From Malachius bipustulatus (Eukaryota > Arthropoda > Insecta > Coleoptera > Melyridae): a stretch of 64,000 bases of DNA. The position numbers were made by a program, and so were the translations under genes. A model generated the notes under the pieces. That model saw nothing but the letters and a program-made list of their open reading frames with translations. It searched no databases and was not told where the DNA came from. Numbering within the stretch: the first letter of the stretch is position 1; every line of letters starts with the position of its first letter. This document shows positions 23,660 to 36,649 of this stretch, one piece after another. The stretch is from NCBI GenBank assembly GCA_910589415.1, contig OU342635.1, positions 13,826,001 to 13,890,000 on the forward strand, written 5' to 3'.

Positions 23660-25178
23660 ATACTGGTATGTGGATAATTGATCAGATATTCATGTTAGTA
23701 GTGAAAGCCATAATAATTATGTTGTTGGTCCCGTGGAATATTTTGTTATCGAGTCGAGATGGGGGTGTTTTAAACATGCTTAATTGACGCTGAAATAAAA
23801 GAAAGATTTGGAATTTCAGAGAGGAGAAAGTGTAATGTCCGAATGTTGTTTGAAATGCTGATAAAACATCTGCTATTACCGATGTGTACTAACAAAATTT
23901 AGGCTTGAAAATTGTGTCAGCCCGGGAGGGTATTTTTGTATCTCGTGAAAATTTTAACGCATTCATCACTTTGAATCCGGGATTCTCTCTCTAGCGAATA
24001 TTTTGTTTGTGTTTACCTTTTCCTAAACTGTAGCATTTTATCTCCTCCGTCTCTCTCGTCCTGAAGAGGTTTTTATTAAAAGCGGCATTATTCGCAGGTG
24101 TAAAAGAGACAAGTCGCGTCGCCTTCTACATGACATAAAAAGGCACACTCTCGCACACGTATTGGTCTGTTTGAGGAAGTAATTTGGCACAGTTTCTGCT
24201 GCTATCTTGTTTGAGCGTTGATTCTGACAGGGCCGGGCAACTTGCGCTGTAGGTATGTTGATGAATCAGTTGTTTACTGTACAAACAGTCAATACAAACT
24301 GAATCTCGCACAATTCCTGCGAAGAGTTACCTCCTACATTAGCGCCCGATGCACCCCCATCGATTTAATCCCATAGGTTCGATTCCATTTCTAACTAATT
24401 CGCACACCTGATATCATCTTAACATACCGCACATTGCGATGCTCACTATCTAATTATGACAACACATGCACATGCGAGCATAGGGGCGGCTGCGGGCTTC
24501 ACAGGAGCACTTAAGGGGCGGTGAGACGGGGCAAGGGATCGGATGGAAACCGCAATCACACGTCGTAATTAACCCTGCAGGAGGGTGAACAAGCGTCTAC
24601 CTGTCGCCCAGGCAGCCGCAAGTGAGCCGAAGAATGGAGACACACGACGGGGGCGGAAGGAGTAAACTAGGGTAACCGTGGTGGCATTCCGTGGTTGCGC
24701 TTCGAATACACACACGCACATATGTGGTGACGCACTCTACTAATTGTTATGTGGCTCATTAAAGTCTTTGTGGATTTTAAAAAGTACGCAGTTTTAGAAA
24801 TTTTACTTTTTTTAGCCATCGAAGAAGAAACTTTACATTGAGTGCTTTATGTGTTAAACTTATTAAGTTGTCTTTATTTATACTGCGTGACAACTTTCAC
24901 TTTATTCTCGTAATTACCTTTACAGTAATATACAGTCGTTATTTATTATTGGTAATACACATTGATGACTGTTCATTTTATTATTATATCTGACTCTTCC
25001 ACAATCGGTTCTCGTCTATACTATAACTATTGTTTCTCAATTATATACCAATAATTATGTACTGATCTTCAGACTTCACTTGCCTTTGTCTCTACCTTCG
25101 CTCTTCTTCATATACTCCCGAAGAACTTCACTTTAACTCCACTTAGTGACTTACCTATACCTACCGAACCCGCTCCTT
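23660..25178. other. Unique DNA with a GC-rich island
   Basis: No gene is recognised. 24480-24720 is GC-rich and may be conserved non-coding DNA. A tRNA T-loop-like word GGTTCGATTCC at 24377 has no acceptor or anticodon stem around it. Confidence 0.5.
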
Positions 25179-25180
25179 AT

Positions 25181-25873
25181 TATACAGGGTGTCCCGTATC
25201 GTTATGTTCAAATTTTGTGACCATATAGTAGGCTTATATCTAAGTCTAAAAAACCCAAAAGTGGCAGGTCTATCTGCATTCGTTACGAAGTTAGAGGCCT
25301 AAGAAAATAATGTCTAGTAAATACCAGATTTAACTTTGAAAACCACATAAAGCTTATTTTATTGACCAAATCTTTAGTTTATCATGTGTTTAAAAATGTC
25401 CTATTCCTTGCTGAATACAAACTTGAGCTCGGAGGCCTATAATTGCAGAAGTAACAATCCTAATTTCTCGTCTTTTTCGCGACCGATCTCTTGACCAGCA
25501 TGCTGAATACGATCCAATAATAATTGCTTTTTGAAATTTAGTTACAAACGCCAATTCCGAAATATGCTGGTGCCCCATATATTTGAATCCAAATGCCATT
25601 TTGTATGAGCAGGAGAACCTCTTCTAATGTTTATTTCGGTGACATTTACTCATGTCGTTACCACAACAATAAATTATTAGCCTAAACCACAACACATGTG
25701 GTTCTGTGGTTTTCAAAGTTGAATCTTTGTTATTTACTAGTCATAATTTTCTTAGGCCTGTAACTTCATAACGAATAAAGATAGACCTGCCACTTTTGGG
25801 TTTTTTGGGCTCAAAATTAAGCCTACTATATGCTCAAAAAATTTGAACATAACGATACGGGACACCCTGTATA
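25181..25873. mobile_element. 693-bp foldback DNA transposon, TACAGGGTGTCCCG ends
   Basis: Terminal inverted repeats of about 168 bp (25181-25348 and 25706-25873) begin TACAGGGTGTCCCGTATCG, with TA at both outer edges, as expected of Tc1/mariner-type target duplication. The arms are diverged by scattered substitutions. A minus-strand frame at 25390-25599 in the centre contains RAQVCIQQGIGHF, faintly like the C-terminal end of some mariner-like transposases; this may be a trace of an autonomous parent but is weak. Non-autonomous as it stands. Confidence 0.85.
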
Positions 25874-25899
25874 CATGGCTACTCATGGTTTCTAGAAAC

Positions 25900-26470
25900 G
25901 ACAAGAAAGGTGACCTGTCCATTCGTTTGTCCATGATTTTCCCACATTTGTTCAACCAAAATTTTCGTTTGTCCATCCTTCAAAAAAAGTTCTGACCAAA
26001 TTAAAAAAAAAATGACCTCAGCATCACCAAATGCAAATTTTCATCAAATTCAAACGGCATTTGTTTGTCCACGATTTTTCCATGTTCGGACTGAGCACTT
26101 CAGACTGCATTTTTTTCAATATAAATACGTACTGGCATAAGCTTTCCATAATAAACTATTCATAAATGCATAATATGACTGTCCATTTAGTATTCTCCTT
26201 TGTTAATCCATTATCAAAATGGTCTTTAAGGGAGGGGGGGGGGTTAAGGATAAACGAAAATTTTGGTTGAACAAACGTAAACAAATCGTGGACAAACGGC
26301 TGTCGCTTGAATTTTATAAAAATTCGCATTTGATTCTGCTGACTATTTTTATTTTTATTTTGCCATAACTTTTTTTTGAAGGCTGACAAACGAAAATATT
26401 TGCCGTGGACAATGAATCCCGTCTGAATTTTATAAATATTCGCACTTAGTGGTGCCAACTCCACTTAGCT
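25900..26470. repeat. Inverted-repeat element with GTTTGTCCA motif
   Basis: 25925-25980 is an imperfect reverse complement of 26246-26297; both carry the core AACCAAAATTTTCGTTT or its complement. The word GTTTGTCCATGATTTT and its complement recur near 26068, 26283 and 26395. The right part, including the stretch ending GGTGCCAACTCCACTTAGCTTG, is also found in diverged form at 55855-55950, so this is a dispersed repeat family. Confidence 0.7.
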
Positions 26471-26474
26471 TGCA

Positions 26475-28900
26475 AACAGAACAAGAGGAACAACAACTGA
26501 TATCTTTAGAATGCGAATAAGAAAGTTCATTATTTTTGTCCTAAGTCTAGATAATTCTTTATGTTCTCGCTATCGAGTGGCATTGTCATAATACGCCATT
26601 TGATTTTTTTCATCAAAATTAATCAAATTTTCACCACGGAAGAAGGTTTGAATATCTAGGCACATACAATTTTTTGAATTTTTTTTTTTGTTGAAATTCT
26701 TTCAAAGGTTATAATTATTTGTACTGCTTAATTAAAATTTATGTAATTAAAAGTTTGTTGTAAAATTGATTATGTACAATCGGAGCAGAAAACTCATATT
26801 TTTCTCTATAACGATCCTACATCATTCAGGCTTTAATATTCATCTAAAAATTCATCAGAAGTGAGAAACTGCTACGTTCGTTATTATAATCTTCTGGCAC
26901 TGACTATCTCTGATGCTTAAATTAGAGAAACTTGTAAATTAAAAAGTCCATCTCTGAGTTGAAGGGGGAGAGCAATAATAAGAGGTATAAAATAAAAATT
27001 CAATCTTTACAGGTCGTTTGATATAGGCATATGAAGATCAGGTGCGAATTCTAACATACAACGAAGGTTGAGAGATAATGGTAATCTCCATAGCAATTTG
27101 TCGAAGTGAGAGTGTCTCATTTGGACTCCCGGGAGTTTCATATAAAGGGCAATTTTCGACGCTATCTCTCCCCTCTCCCTTCCTTTAGGGCCTATCGTAA
27201 CAACATATTATGCGGATGGCATTCGAAATGAGCCGTATTAGCAAATTTGAAATTCTTAAGTTGGCTCGCCGGACTCGCCGCCACATACTTTAAATGCTTA
27301 TACAGGAGCGATAAAATCTTTCTACCAGACGGAGTTTCTCCCTGACAAGTCGGTTTCCTGAATTTCAGCCGCGCTGCTGTCGACATACATGTTATGAATG
27401 GAAACTAATGGAATTTATTTCCTTATTCCCTCACTATTTCTCTCTTCCTTGTTGTGATTTTCTCTCTCCCAGATATTCTTTACAATTCAAAAGCACATTC
27501 GGTACTAATAACAATATAAATCAGAAGAGGGATAAAGTGGTGGGCCTCTACATTGATAACAGAATAAATCAGAAGCGAAATAACGCCTTGCCTTGATAAA
27601 TGGATTTCCAGTGTTTTAGTATTTTATTTACTTTGATTTAGAATTCTCTATTAGGTAAGCTTCTAGATCATTCCTTATGGTTACTGTTGATAGTTTTCTA
27701 AAATTCATTTCAGTGATGATAATGTAAAAAAATGGGAAAATTGAGAGTAACTTTTTTGACACACCGTGTATAAATCCAAAAAGCTTACAATAAATTAGAA
27801 AAAATCAAAAATGTAATATTTAAGATCATAATTTAGATCATCTTTATGTCCTTATTAAAATTGTCATTTAAATACGTCGTTAAAACATATTTTCAAAAAT
27901 TATTATTCTACATGGAAAAGCATTTTAAAAGTAACTGGTCTTTCTTCAGTTAATTCTTCTGCGAGCTCGGAAGTATTAAGCGAAGCTTGCATTTCCAGCA
28001 AGCGGAGCTATCAAGTACCAGCTAACGAAGAATCGTTTCTTTTTATTTGGACTGAAAATGTAATGAAAATCTGATTAGAGGATCTAGCGGAGGTGCATTG
28101 GAATTTTCTATGAGTTTCTCAGCTTGAATTCGTATATACGAGTTTCCCGGCATGACCTTGGAAGCTTTTCTGTTTCGCTTGTTTGTTTCTTCCGGGCGGA
28201 GTCAGCTGTCGTATTTCCTGCCGCTTGCACCGGGAATAAGGGAACGGGTTTCCCACACGAACGCAGAGACATTTATATTTCACTTAGATTTTCATTGGAT
28301 TATCTCGAACCGGGCCAAGTGGAGATTTGTGGATGTTTTTTTCTCTCAAGTTGTTTCTTGTTCGCCTCGTGTAATAATATATACCGTCACGGCGTATATA
28401 TTACATTATGCGACTTTCAGGAGAATAATTATGATAAGAAGAATCGCTGTGAGTAACACAATTTAAGCCCGTAGCCAGTAAATCTCGTTTTCATGGCGGA
28501 GAAGGAGAAACATGAGGGAACTCGAGAGCACGCGGCCCTAAGACGCCCGCTGCTGTGAATACAAATTTCTGGCATTTGCAGTTAAAACCTTCTTAATGGT
28601 ATCTGTAATAATTAGACATGGATCGATCTGACAACCGCTATTACATACATAATTCGGTTTTAAGCCAGTTTAGGTGTTGCTAAGATTTCAAAATTAACGC
28701 GCTTCCAGATTTATGTCTATTTCTTTAAGTAATAGAACAAACAATGTGTTACACCTAAAGTGTATCTTTACTTGACACCATCCTTTAGGAATCATTACCA
28801 AAGTTAATAAAATATATAAATTTTTTATGATTTAGGTGTATATTTTAGGTATAATTAAGCAAGTTTTCGGTATGTAATAGTATTGATTACGACCAGGATC
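26475..28900. other. Unique DNA with a GC-rich island
   Basis: No gene is recognised. 28140-28560 is richer in GC and holds two overlapping plus-strand frames (28124-28456, 28152-28466), neither resembling a known protein; the island may be conserved non-coding sequence. A word like a diverged terminus, GACACACCGTGTATA, lies at 27758. Confidence 0.45.
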
Positions 28901-28905
28901 TTGCT

Positions 28906-29973
28906 AAACATGCGAGTGTTGGAGAAATGGCTTAAAACTACTCATTTCCACACCACTGCAAAGGTAGACCTTTTCGGAGGATTATTTGAACGAGTTTTCC
29001 CCGGTAGGTCTAATACACGGGCAACACATTTCTTGTAACCGAAGAGATAAATTTTTTTTTTATAGATCTTACTTTTTTGTGTGGTAAGATTGAATATATA
29101 AGTTTGTGTCACTAATATCCAGGTATTCTGTTTCTCCGAAAGTTTGAGATGAGGTAATTGATTAGTGGATCATCGACGTCATCATCGTCATCGTCACCAA
29201 TCTGGTTGGTACACGAACTGGACCTCTAAGTCTTGCAAATAAGCGTGCAGTGAATTTTATAGCTTTTCAGTAGCCGCAGACTTTTCCACAACCCTTTGAA
29301 CAATTGCAACAAATAGTTTCCAGTAATAAATTTGGTGCAGGTGAAGCGTCAGTTGGCAGTGGTTCCAGGCATCGTGATGTTCTCTTCCACACACAATTGA
29401 ACTTGGAAGAACACTTGAATTGAAAATAATGTAGAAGTGCCAATTTTTAAACGATTCCCTCAACCTGAGGTGGTTGAGGGATGATGTCGACTTGCTTTTT
29501 TACCTTTGAAACTACTGGCGCAAGCCTGCATATCTTTTGCGTTCTTGTAAAAGCTTTACGAGTTTCCCTTTGCCGATGTTGAACATAGAGGAGGTTGTGT
29601 CACATCCAGTAAAGGCATGTAATAAATAATAATAATATATTCTCTGAGGCTTGTGATCCATAGGTATTTGAAAGTGTGGCTAGAATAAATTTTATCATAT
29701 TTTTTTTTCATTTTGCTGGATTCTGTACGAAAATGTTGTGTGACATTTTCACCAATTCTACATGGTCAATAAAACTTACTTCAGTAGTTGCTTGAATTTT
29801 CAATAGTGGTTTCAACGATCGTGTTATCAGCGTCTGCGAATACTTGTTCCGCTCATGTATTGTATCTCCCGAGAAAATCAGGGAGTTCCCCTATACTCTC
29901 ACGCCGGAAAATTCTACCTGCGCGGTGGTGTGAAAATCAGTTTAAAGTCGTTTCCACTACACTCGCATGTTTA
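28906..29973. repeat. Widely spaced inverted repeat around the CXC-type relic
   Basis: 28906-28980 on the plus strand and 29973-29901 on the minus strand share AAACATGCGAGTG, then diverged text containing CACACCAC and AGGTAGA. Arms of about 70 bp, roughly 1.07 kb end to end. It encloses the transposon-like gene relic, so it may mark that element's terminal repeats or be an inverted duplication. Confidence 0.55.
29170..29850 (-). pseudogene. Relic of a dispersed transposon-like gene with HAFTGCDTTS motif and CXC-type C-terminus
   Basis: Minus-strand fragments in shifting frames: FADADNTIVETTIE (29840-29785), HAFTGCDTTSSMFNIGKGKL followed by VKLLQERKDMQACA (29619-29518), EENITMPGTTAN (about 29380), PAPNLLLETICCNCSKGCGK (about 29345-29285) and an acidic Asp run near 29190. 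From memory, this order (HAxTGCDTTS, GKGKLVKLLQERKD, then PAPxxLLxxIxCNCxKGCG) belongs to a large family of repeated arthropod and cnidarian proteins often annotated tesmin/TSO1-like CXC-containing. The family behaves like a mobile element, though its class is unclear to me. Stops and shifts between all fragments show it is dead here. Confidence 0.6.
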
Positions 29974-29999
29974 GCGCGTTCCCGATCGCGATCAACGCA

Positions 30000-32900
30000 A
30001 CGTACGAAAAACTTGCTCATACTAAAATTGAAGAGAATTAACACCTCTACTTTGGCATTTAAATACGCCTCTTATTTTCAACTGAAATGGTGGAAAAATT
30101 GAAGGAACTGCGTCGCTTTGTCGACTTTTCGTACTTTCTGCTATTTATTAGCAATAAATAATGATGTAAAAAATGCCAATCGAATAAAACTGTAGAAATT
30201 CAATTCATTACAAATTTGTGGTATTCTACCTTTTTCGTCGAAAAATGAAAAATGAGCGTATAAATTGCAAAATACATAAAATCCAAGACGGGGGATGTTT
30301 TTGTCGAGGCCAGTTTCGTCTAAAATGGACTATGAGCATTACAAGGATAATGATAATAATATAGCATGTGCATTGTGCATGGGATGTGAAAATGTCAACG
30401 TGCGTATAGGTTCCTTTACTTGCAAACGGGGATGTGCCTCAGACCGAAGTCACCTGTGAAACTGAAAGCTGTTTTGATCTACCATCAATCTTCCGACAAC
30501 AAAAAAATTGTAAAATTTTTAAACTTTGAAACGTGATGTAAAAATCTGCAAAGATTTACCTTTAGGTTACAAGACAATGGTTTCTTAGTTCTTCAACAGT
30601 GTAAATTGATCATTTTAGACCATCGAAAGTGGAGATATTTTTTTCCGCACCGTTCTTGCAAGAGGAGGTAAAAAGCGGTTGCAGGAGAACTAATAGGGGG
30701 ACAAGAGCTAAACTAGAGTCAACGGGTACTAAGAGACTCCAATGAACGCGAATGTACCAGTAAAATGTTTATAAATAACATCTAATGGTCAAAAAAGGGG
30801 TGGTAAGAATAATCCCTTACAAGATGAGGAGGTTGCAAAAATTTTGGAAATGCTTTGAATGAGAAGAATCGATTTGCCTCAAACTTAAGGCGGCTTTGAA
30901 CATCTTGTGGACGTTTTTAGAGGATTTCGGAGAAGGAATGACGATTTTGGTACAAAAACATTTCGTACAAAGAGTCTGTATGGAGTTTGAATTGATTATG
31001 CAAGCCTGTTAAAGTGTCATTTAACTCCTCGTGGTAATGGGCAGGCTTCAAATTCCAATTGATAAGCGTGAGATTATCAATTTATTATAAAATGCACTAA
31101 TTTTATAATACTTTAATTTCAGCTCAATTTTCAATTTTTTAACACTTAAAATTATAGCAACAATTGTTTTTTATTGCAAAATTTATTCTTTTCATCTGTA
31201 GGATTTCCCTTCAACAAACATAATTTGATGATCTTAGGAGTTAGTACAACAGACTTTCTAAGTACATGTAGCTTGTAGATGGATCATGAGTGTCCAAGTA
31301 CTCTAAAACTTTAAATTGGGTTAACAAATACTGGTAGCTATTTTAGTAACATCAGGATTATTGATTCGGGTATATTGTACTAAAAACAAGCTTATAAATA
31401 TTTGAGTGAGTTGTTTTCAAGTTTAAGAGTACACCATCACCGGTAGTATGAGGCTTGGAGGTGGATTCTTTATTTAAGCAATACTTGTACTACGTCCTAC
31501 GCTTTTTCAGTGGTATTTTTATTTAACTAATATTGATTGTTTACAGTGGTATGCTTTTCTCGCAGTGACCTTGTTCCTTCCGATTTTTAATGTAAAGCAC
31601 GCATGTAAAGAGTAAGGAGTTTTTCGATAATTAATATCATTTATGTAAGAAATATTTAATGATAGAATTAAAGCCTGCGAGTGTCATCTTGATAATATCA
31701 CTTCCCCGGTAAAATCGTTGGTGATCTTGAACAGATTCTTGTTCAATTCAATTCATCGATATTCTATTTAGATAGAGTTCAATTCAACTTGAATTTTTTG
31801 TAACTTTTAAGAAGAAAAACGTAATTTGACGTCTTTATGAACTATATTTAGGGACTTAATTATTAGGACATATCGATTAATAAAAACCTGAAATAAACTA
31901 CACGTGTTTCAGTCTTTGGTTTCGAATTGGATGAGTATAACTTATTAATCAGATCGATATCATCGCGTAAAACGAATGACAAGCAAGCTAGATGGTATTA
32001 TCGTGCTGGGCGTTACTGTTTTAATCAGAGGACTGCTTAGCTAGCTAGAATAAAACCCCATTTGCCCTGACGTATAAAATCTTGCATCTCTTCCTGCACA
32101 TCCAGGCATTGGATTAGAATTTACACAATGTTGGCAACAATGTGACTATAACGGGAGCTCTTCTTGTTACGTATTCACACATTCTGTGAATTCACAGTCA
32201 TAGAGCTACGTCAAGTTGGCTGGTTTTCAAATATTAATTCCACAATTATTGCAGACAAACACGATGCAGAATGAGATGCCCGACAGGGATGTAAAACTAC
32301 ATCAGTGGAGCTCATCCTCATTTTGGGTTTTATTGCTTGCTAATTTTGCTTGAAATTTTAGATTAGTTTAATAAGACCTACCAATCTAGAAAATTTTATT
32401 GCTATTGTTTCTGTTATCGATAATAATTTAGACATCATTTTTAATACTTTTCGAAAATATATATTTTTTTAATTATCTCATCAGAAAAGGGTGTGTATTT
32501 TTGTGACTATTTGCTTAGACAAAAATATGGTGTATTTTCCATATTAATAAAAGCCAAATACATACCTACTTTGGAAGTACAATTTTTACAGACGTCTTCA
32601 TCGATTTTTGTTTTTTTTAATGAAAAACATTTTCCTCTTGTGAAACCATGCTAAAAATCTATATAAATGTGAATTGATTTAAATAGAAAAGAAAAAAACT
32701 CTCGCCCAAAAAGTATTTTCTCCCTATTCTTAAATTGATATACATTTAAATCTTGCATGCTCGAAGTAAATTAATTTGGAAAAGTTACTTTGACATTTAG
32801 AGAAGTTATGGTAGAAATGGCGGGTATAGAAGAGGAATCGACGAAGAAAATGCCTATCCAGAGAGTAGGTATAGAGACAATTGGGTAGAGTTTAGTAGGT

Positions 32901-35395
32901 TATTCTCTCCAAGTGAATAAACATCAGAGAGCAGATGTTACCACCGGTGGCGGCGGCGGCGGCGGCAGCAACCATCCAACTCCTGAGTCCAAGCAAGCAG
33001 AGCCAACTGGGAGCGTGCCGTGCCGTCTCCGGCGCCGCCTCGCAAATCAAGATGGCACCACACTTTCACGACTCACTGGATTTATATCGGCTATAATTAT
33101 TAGCTTCATCGCCGCAATCCTCTCCGTGTATTGTTATTGAGTTAGTGTTGTAATTCCCTGCTGGGTGTGCTGAGGAACTGCGCCAGCTGGATATATGGTC
33201 TCTTAAAGTCACTAATGCTTTTTGCTTTATAACGTAAAGAAGAACGGTCCAATGTCGAATAGTCCTGATCACGCAGATTATGCAAAATTATCAACCTTGT
33301 TTCTAGACAGAATATATTCTTATCAAAATTAAGAGGTTTTATGTGGAGATTTCCAGATGTTAGTTCATAATATAGCGACTTCTCTATAGAGAGGAGTGAG
33401 AATGCAAAACAAAGAAAAGGGGAAGGTGCATTATAAACGTCCTCACTGACTCACTGATGAGAATAATTTAAGTACCTTTAAAATGAGGTCACACATGATC
33501 CCCCATTCCATTTAAAAAAGTGAAGTTGACAGCGACTGCAACGTCATCTTTGACATTAACTCTTTCGGTTAAAAATTTAAGGTGAGGGGGGGACTATAAA
33601 CGTCCTCACTGTATACATTGGTACATACATAGTCAGTCAACGTTTCTTTTTCTTACTTACGGCCACTATAGGTACTGAGTATTTGAAATTTACGGCCACT
33701 TTTGAAATGCTCGTAAGAGATTATCGTTCTCCTAATCAGAGTTTCTATTGATTACAGTAGCCTTCTATTTCGGTGCCCCCGATGATGTCTGCTGCAATCG
33801 TGCGGACGAAACTGACATTAAATTGGACTGGATTAGGGAGGACCGAGTTTGTCATATTTTCTATAAATAAGTAGTAGTCAAGGACGGAGTGAAATAATCC
33901 CAAGCAATTAGGTCACTATGTTTACCGAGTTTTTAGTTTTTTTTTTTTGGCCCACTCACACCAACATCGCCACGTTTGATATGAAACCCGTGTTTTGATT
34001 ATGGGTGGGCTGTACTAGTGGGAATCTTTGTGCGAAAGGATATAAATTTGCATCAAGTGTTCATGAAAAAAATTGTAAAACTGAAGACAAAAATGTTTTT
34101 CTAATTTGAAATACTTCAACTCGAAGAAGTTTCTTGTAGTGGCGTATCTCCCATAGGTATAAGGTTAGCTACTTCCAAGAAAGATGTAACCGTAGTGATT
34201 TTGGCTAGTAAAAACTGATTCGCAAGATAAGGAATTTACAAAGGTAAAAAAAAAATGGTGAAGGTTTATTATTTGGATATCCTGCGGTAAACAGTGAGAT
34301 CATAAAATAATTGTCTGGCGCTTTATATATCTTAGAGGAACTATTAGTGCTGATTAATATGATGCGAAGCGTGGACATGGATTTATGCTGAGCTTGCATC
34401 AGATGTTTGTGTTCGGATGTGCATGCATTAAGGGTTGAAAGTGACGCTAACAAAAGAGCACTTCTATTGTTCCAGGGCATGCATATGCCGGTTAATATCA
34501 CGACAGTGCACCAATGATGATAGTAACACGTGATGCATTTCGTCGTCCTAACAAAACAATGACTTGCCGGAGCCTACTTTGCTGAAACAGCGCTACGTGT
34601 CGAGTACTTGCCTGCTAATGAGAGTGGTACAGGGCTGCGGAATTATATGAGTATCTCCACCTCGTTGCTATTTACGTTGTGTTTTATGTTACTTTAGATC
34701 ATTAGCAATCACATCAGATTACAATTGTTTACGTGTCTGAAAATACTTGGCATCAAATAGCAGCACCAACTGTTTCATTCAAGCGTATGAGTATAACATC
34801 GCCTTTGTTTCCATCAATTCCAAGGGTTTCCTCGTCCGTTCCGTCCTTCTTTGTGCTCGATGTGTCATCATTTATAAGTTTTGGAATCTTTTCCTTTGGT
34901 CGTAATCAATTTTTTGTCGTTTTTCCGAACCCTTAAACTTGCCGGTCTTTGTCGTAGGCGTAAATCAGGCAAACTGGAAATTCCAAAGTTTAACATCAAC
35001 TAAAGGCATAAAAACCGAAAATATGAAGCGTCATCCCGGGCGAAATTGCAATTCTGTCAAGTGGGAAGCAGTGACGGCAGCACCAGAAACGAAGTAGGCC
35101 TAAAGCTCTACCGGGTTTTCCAGAGCAGCGGTAGCAAAACTGTTATTTTTGTAAGACGTTATCCTCTGATAAGTATTTTACAATAATCATTAATAATAGT
35201 GGTTAGATGAAATAAAAGTACAGGTACATTAAATTACTTAATTGCATAAAATTACCCATCATTTATTGACGAGTTCTTTTGCTCGTTATTTGTACCTTAT
35301 TAAGGTTGTTAGAACGTTTTCATGAATTCAAACAAACAGAAGTCTTCTGTGTCTTAACTTCTGTATGTTGAAACAGAAAATAACTGAAACTTACA
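30000..35395. other. AT-rich DNA, no gene recognised
   Basis: No gene is recognised. An open frame at 32913-33140 (75 codons) starts in a GGC-repeat that would encode a Gly run (32946-32967) and is GC-rich to 33055; it might be exonic or 5' untranslated sequence but matches nothing I know. The phrase TATAAACGTCCTCACTG occurs at about 33432 and 33595. Minus-strand frame 34205-34501 is not recognised. Confidence 0.45.
32946..32967 (+). repeat. Short GGC trinucleotide run
   Basis: Six to seven GGC units in an otherwise AT-rich area, at the start of a 110-bp GC-rich patch. Confidence 0.85.
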
Positions 35396-35400
35396 ATAAC

Positions 35401-35548
35401 GCCCGTATTCACAAACAATATTTTCCTAAATAATTACGTAATCAATTATACCCATCTCACTCTAACGCATAAAAACTGCATATATCCATCCCATTTATTT
35501 AATTATTTTCGAGATATTACAGGACAGAAACTCTTTGTAAATACGGGC
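35401..35548. mobile_element. 148-bp MITE-like element, GCCCGTATT ends
   Basis: GCCCGTATTCACAAA at 35401 is matched in inverse by TTTGTAAATACGGGC ending at 35548 (one mismatch over 15 bp). ATAA words flank both sides but are offset by one base on the left, so the target duplication is uncertain. The interior holds CCATCCCATTTATTTA, also found at 1901, suggesting a wider repeat family. Superfamily not assigned. Confidence 0.65.
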
Positions 35549-35554
35549 ATAAGA

Positions 35555-36030
35555 CTTCAAGATAATATGGCATTATCACTCCAATGGAAAAAAATTGAGG
35601 CATCCGAATAAGTGTTTTTTTATCATGTTTATGTTATTACGAGAGACTATAGAGACGGAGGAGAGTGCGATCTGACAACAGAAATTTTGAATTAATTATT
35701 GTAGCGATTCGTTAACTCAGCACGGTTCTGCATACCTACTTTGAATTTCATGAATTCAAAACTTAACTAGATTGAAAATAAAAAACAAAAACTTTTTACG
35801 TTTTTCCGTTACAATAAATAAGTAGGTACCTGCTTAACATATTAGGTAGACTGCTAAAAATAAATTCCATATTTTTCCACGGTAATGATTGAATCATAAT
35901 CTTTTTGAAATAAAATTAAAGTGACAAATTGAACTGACGGGATCGAATTTACAAGTTGTGCGTGATCATGAAAATCGCTAATTTTGAAATGAGAATTGCG
36001 TTAGGAGGGCGCTAGAACTGGGATCTGGTG
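35555..36030. other. AT-rich DNA upstream of the GC-rich promoter candidate
   Basis: No gene or repeat is seen. Confidence 0.5.
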
Positions 36031-36039
36031 TCCCTAAAA

Positions 36040-36644
36040 GTGCGTGTGTAGCCCACTTTGAAGACCTCTGCTAGAAGGCAGTAAGGGCAAAAGGATGCGA
36101 GGGGCGTGAGGGGAAGACAAGCGTCGCGGCGCCATCGCCGACCGACGAGCGGCCGATCCGTAGTCATGGCAACGGCGGTAGGTTCTTCTGGGCCTGATCG
36201 CGGACAGCTCGCAGTTCCCGTGTTCCCGCCATTCCGAAGCCAGTCGCTCAAAGGCCAGGTCACGTGGTAGAGAACGCGTGCGACGACTCCGTGGTGCTCC
36301 TGCCGTGATCACACAAACGCACGGCTCGCACTCACTCACACATACACATACGTACAGTAGTCACACATACTTACTAACTACACTCGCTCATCAATAGGGA
36401 ACCAGATCACATTCCTCTTCTTAGACAGACAGACTCCTTCGTCGGTTCTGCGCGGCCTCCTGCAGCTCTTGTCGTCGCCGCCGTCGTCATCCCCGTCGTC
36501 GATCGCGACCGGTAATAAACAAGCCACTAGCTAGTAGTTCTCTCCTCAGCCCACTTCCGCTTGTACTTAGAGATTTGCACAATCTTGTTCCGAAGGTAGA
36601 AATTCCAACGCCGACGATTCCCAGCAACCGGATCAACCGTAAGT
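36040..36644 (+). promoter_or_regulatory. Candidate host promoter and first non-coding exon
   Basis: This is the longest GC- and CpG-rich stretch in the window, with CGTCG, GTCGCCGCC and CACTCACTCACACA words typical of insect 5' untranslated regions. It ends in AACCGTAAGT, a near-perfect splice donor (GT at 36639-36640), after which composition falls back to intron-like AT-rich DNA. I infer a plus-strand first exon ending at 36638. A 34-codon frame starting ATGGCAACGGCGG near 36165 could be an upstream ORF. Long minus-strand frames over 36012-36339 are side effects of the GC content. No TATA box or strong initiator was found, so the start site is open. Confidence 0.35.
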
Positions 36645-36649
36645 CATCA

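Noticed and set aside
24374..24386. tRNA T-loop GGTTCGATTCC
   Set aside because: No pairing stems on either side; isolated word.
29257..29463. 68-codon minus-strand frame as a small gene
   Set aside because: It overlaps the CXC-tail relic in a different frame; the recognisable protein blocks lie in the other frames.
36012..36339. Two long minus-strand frames in the GC-rich block
   Set aside because: Overlapping frames in CpG-rich DNA with Arg/Pro-rich, unstructured readings; the block looks like a 5' untranslated exon on the plus strand.
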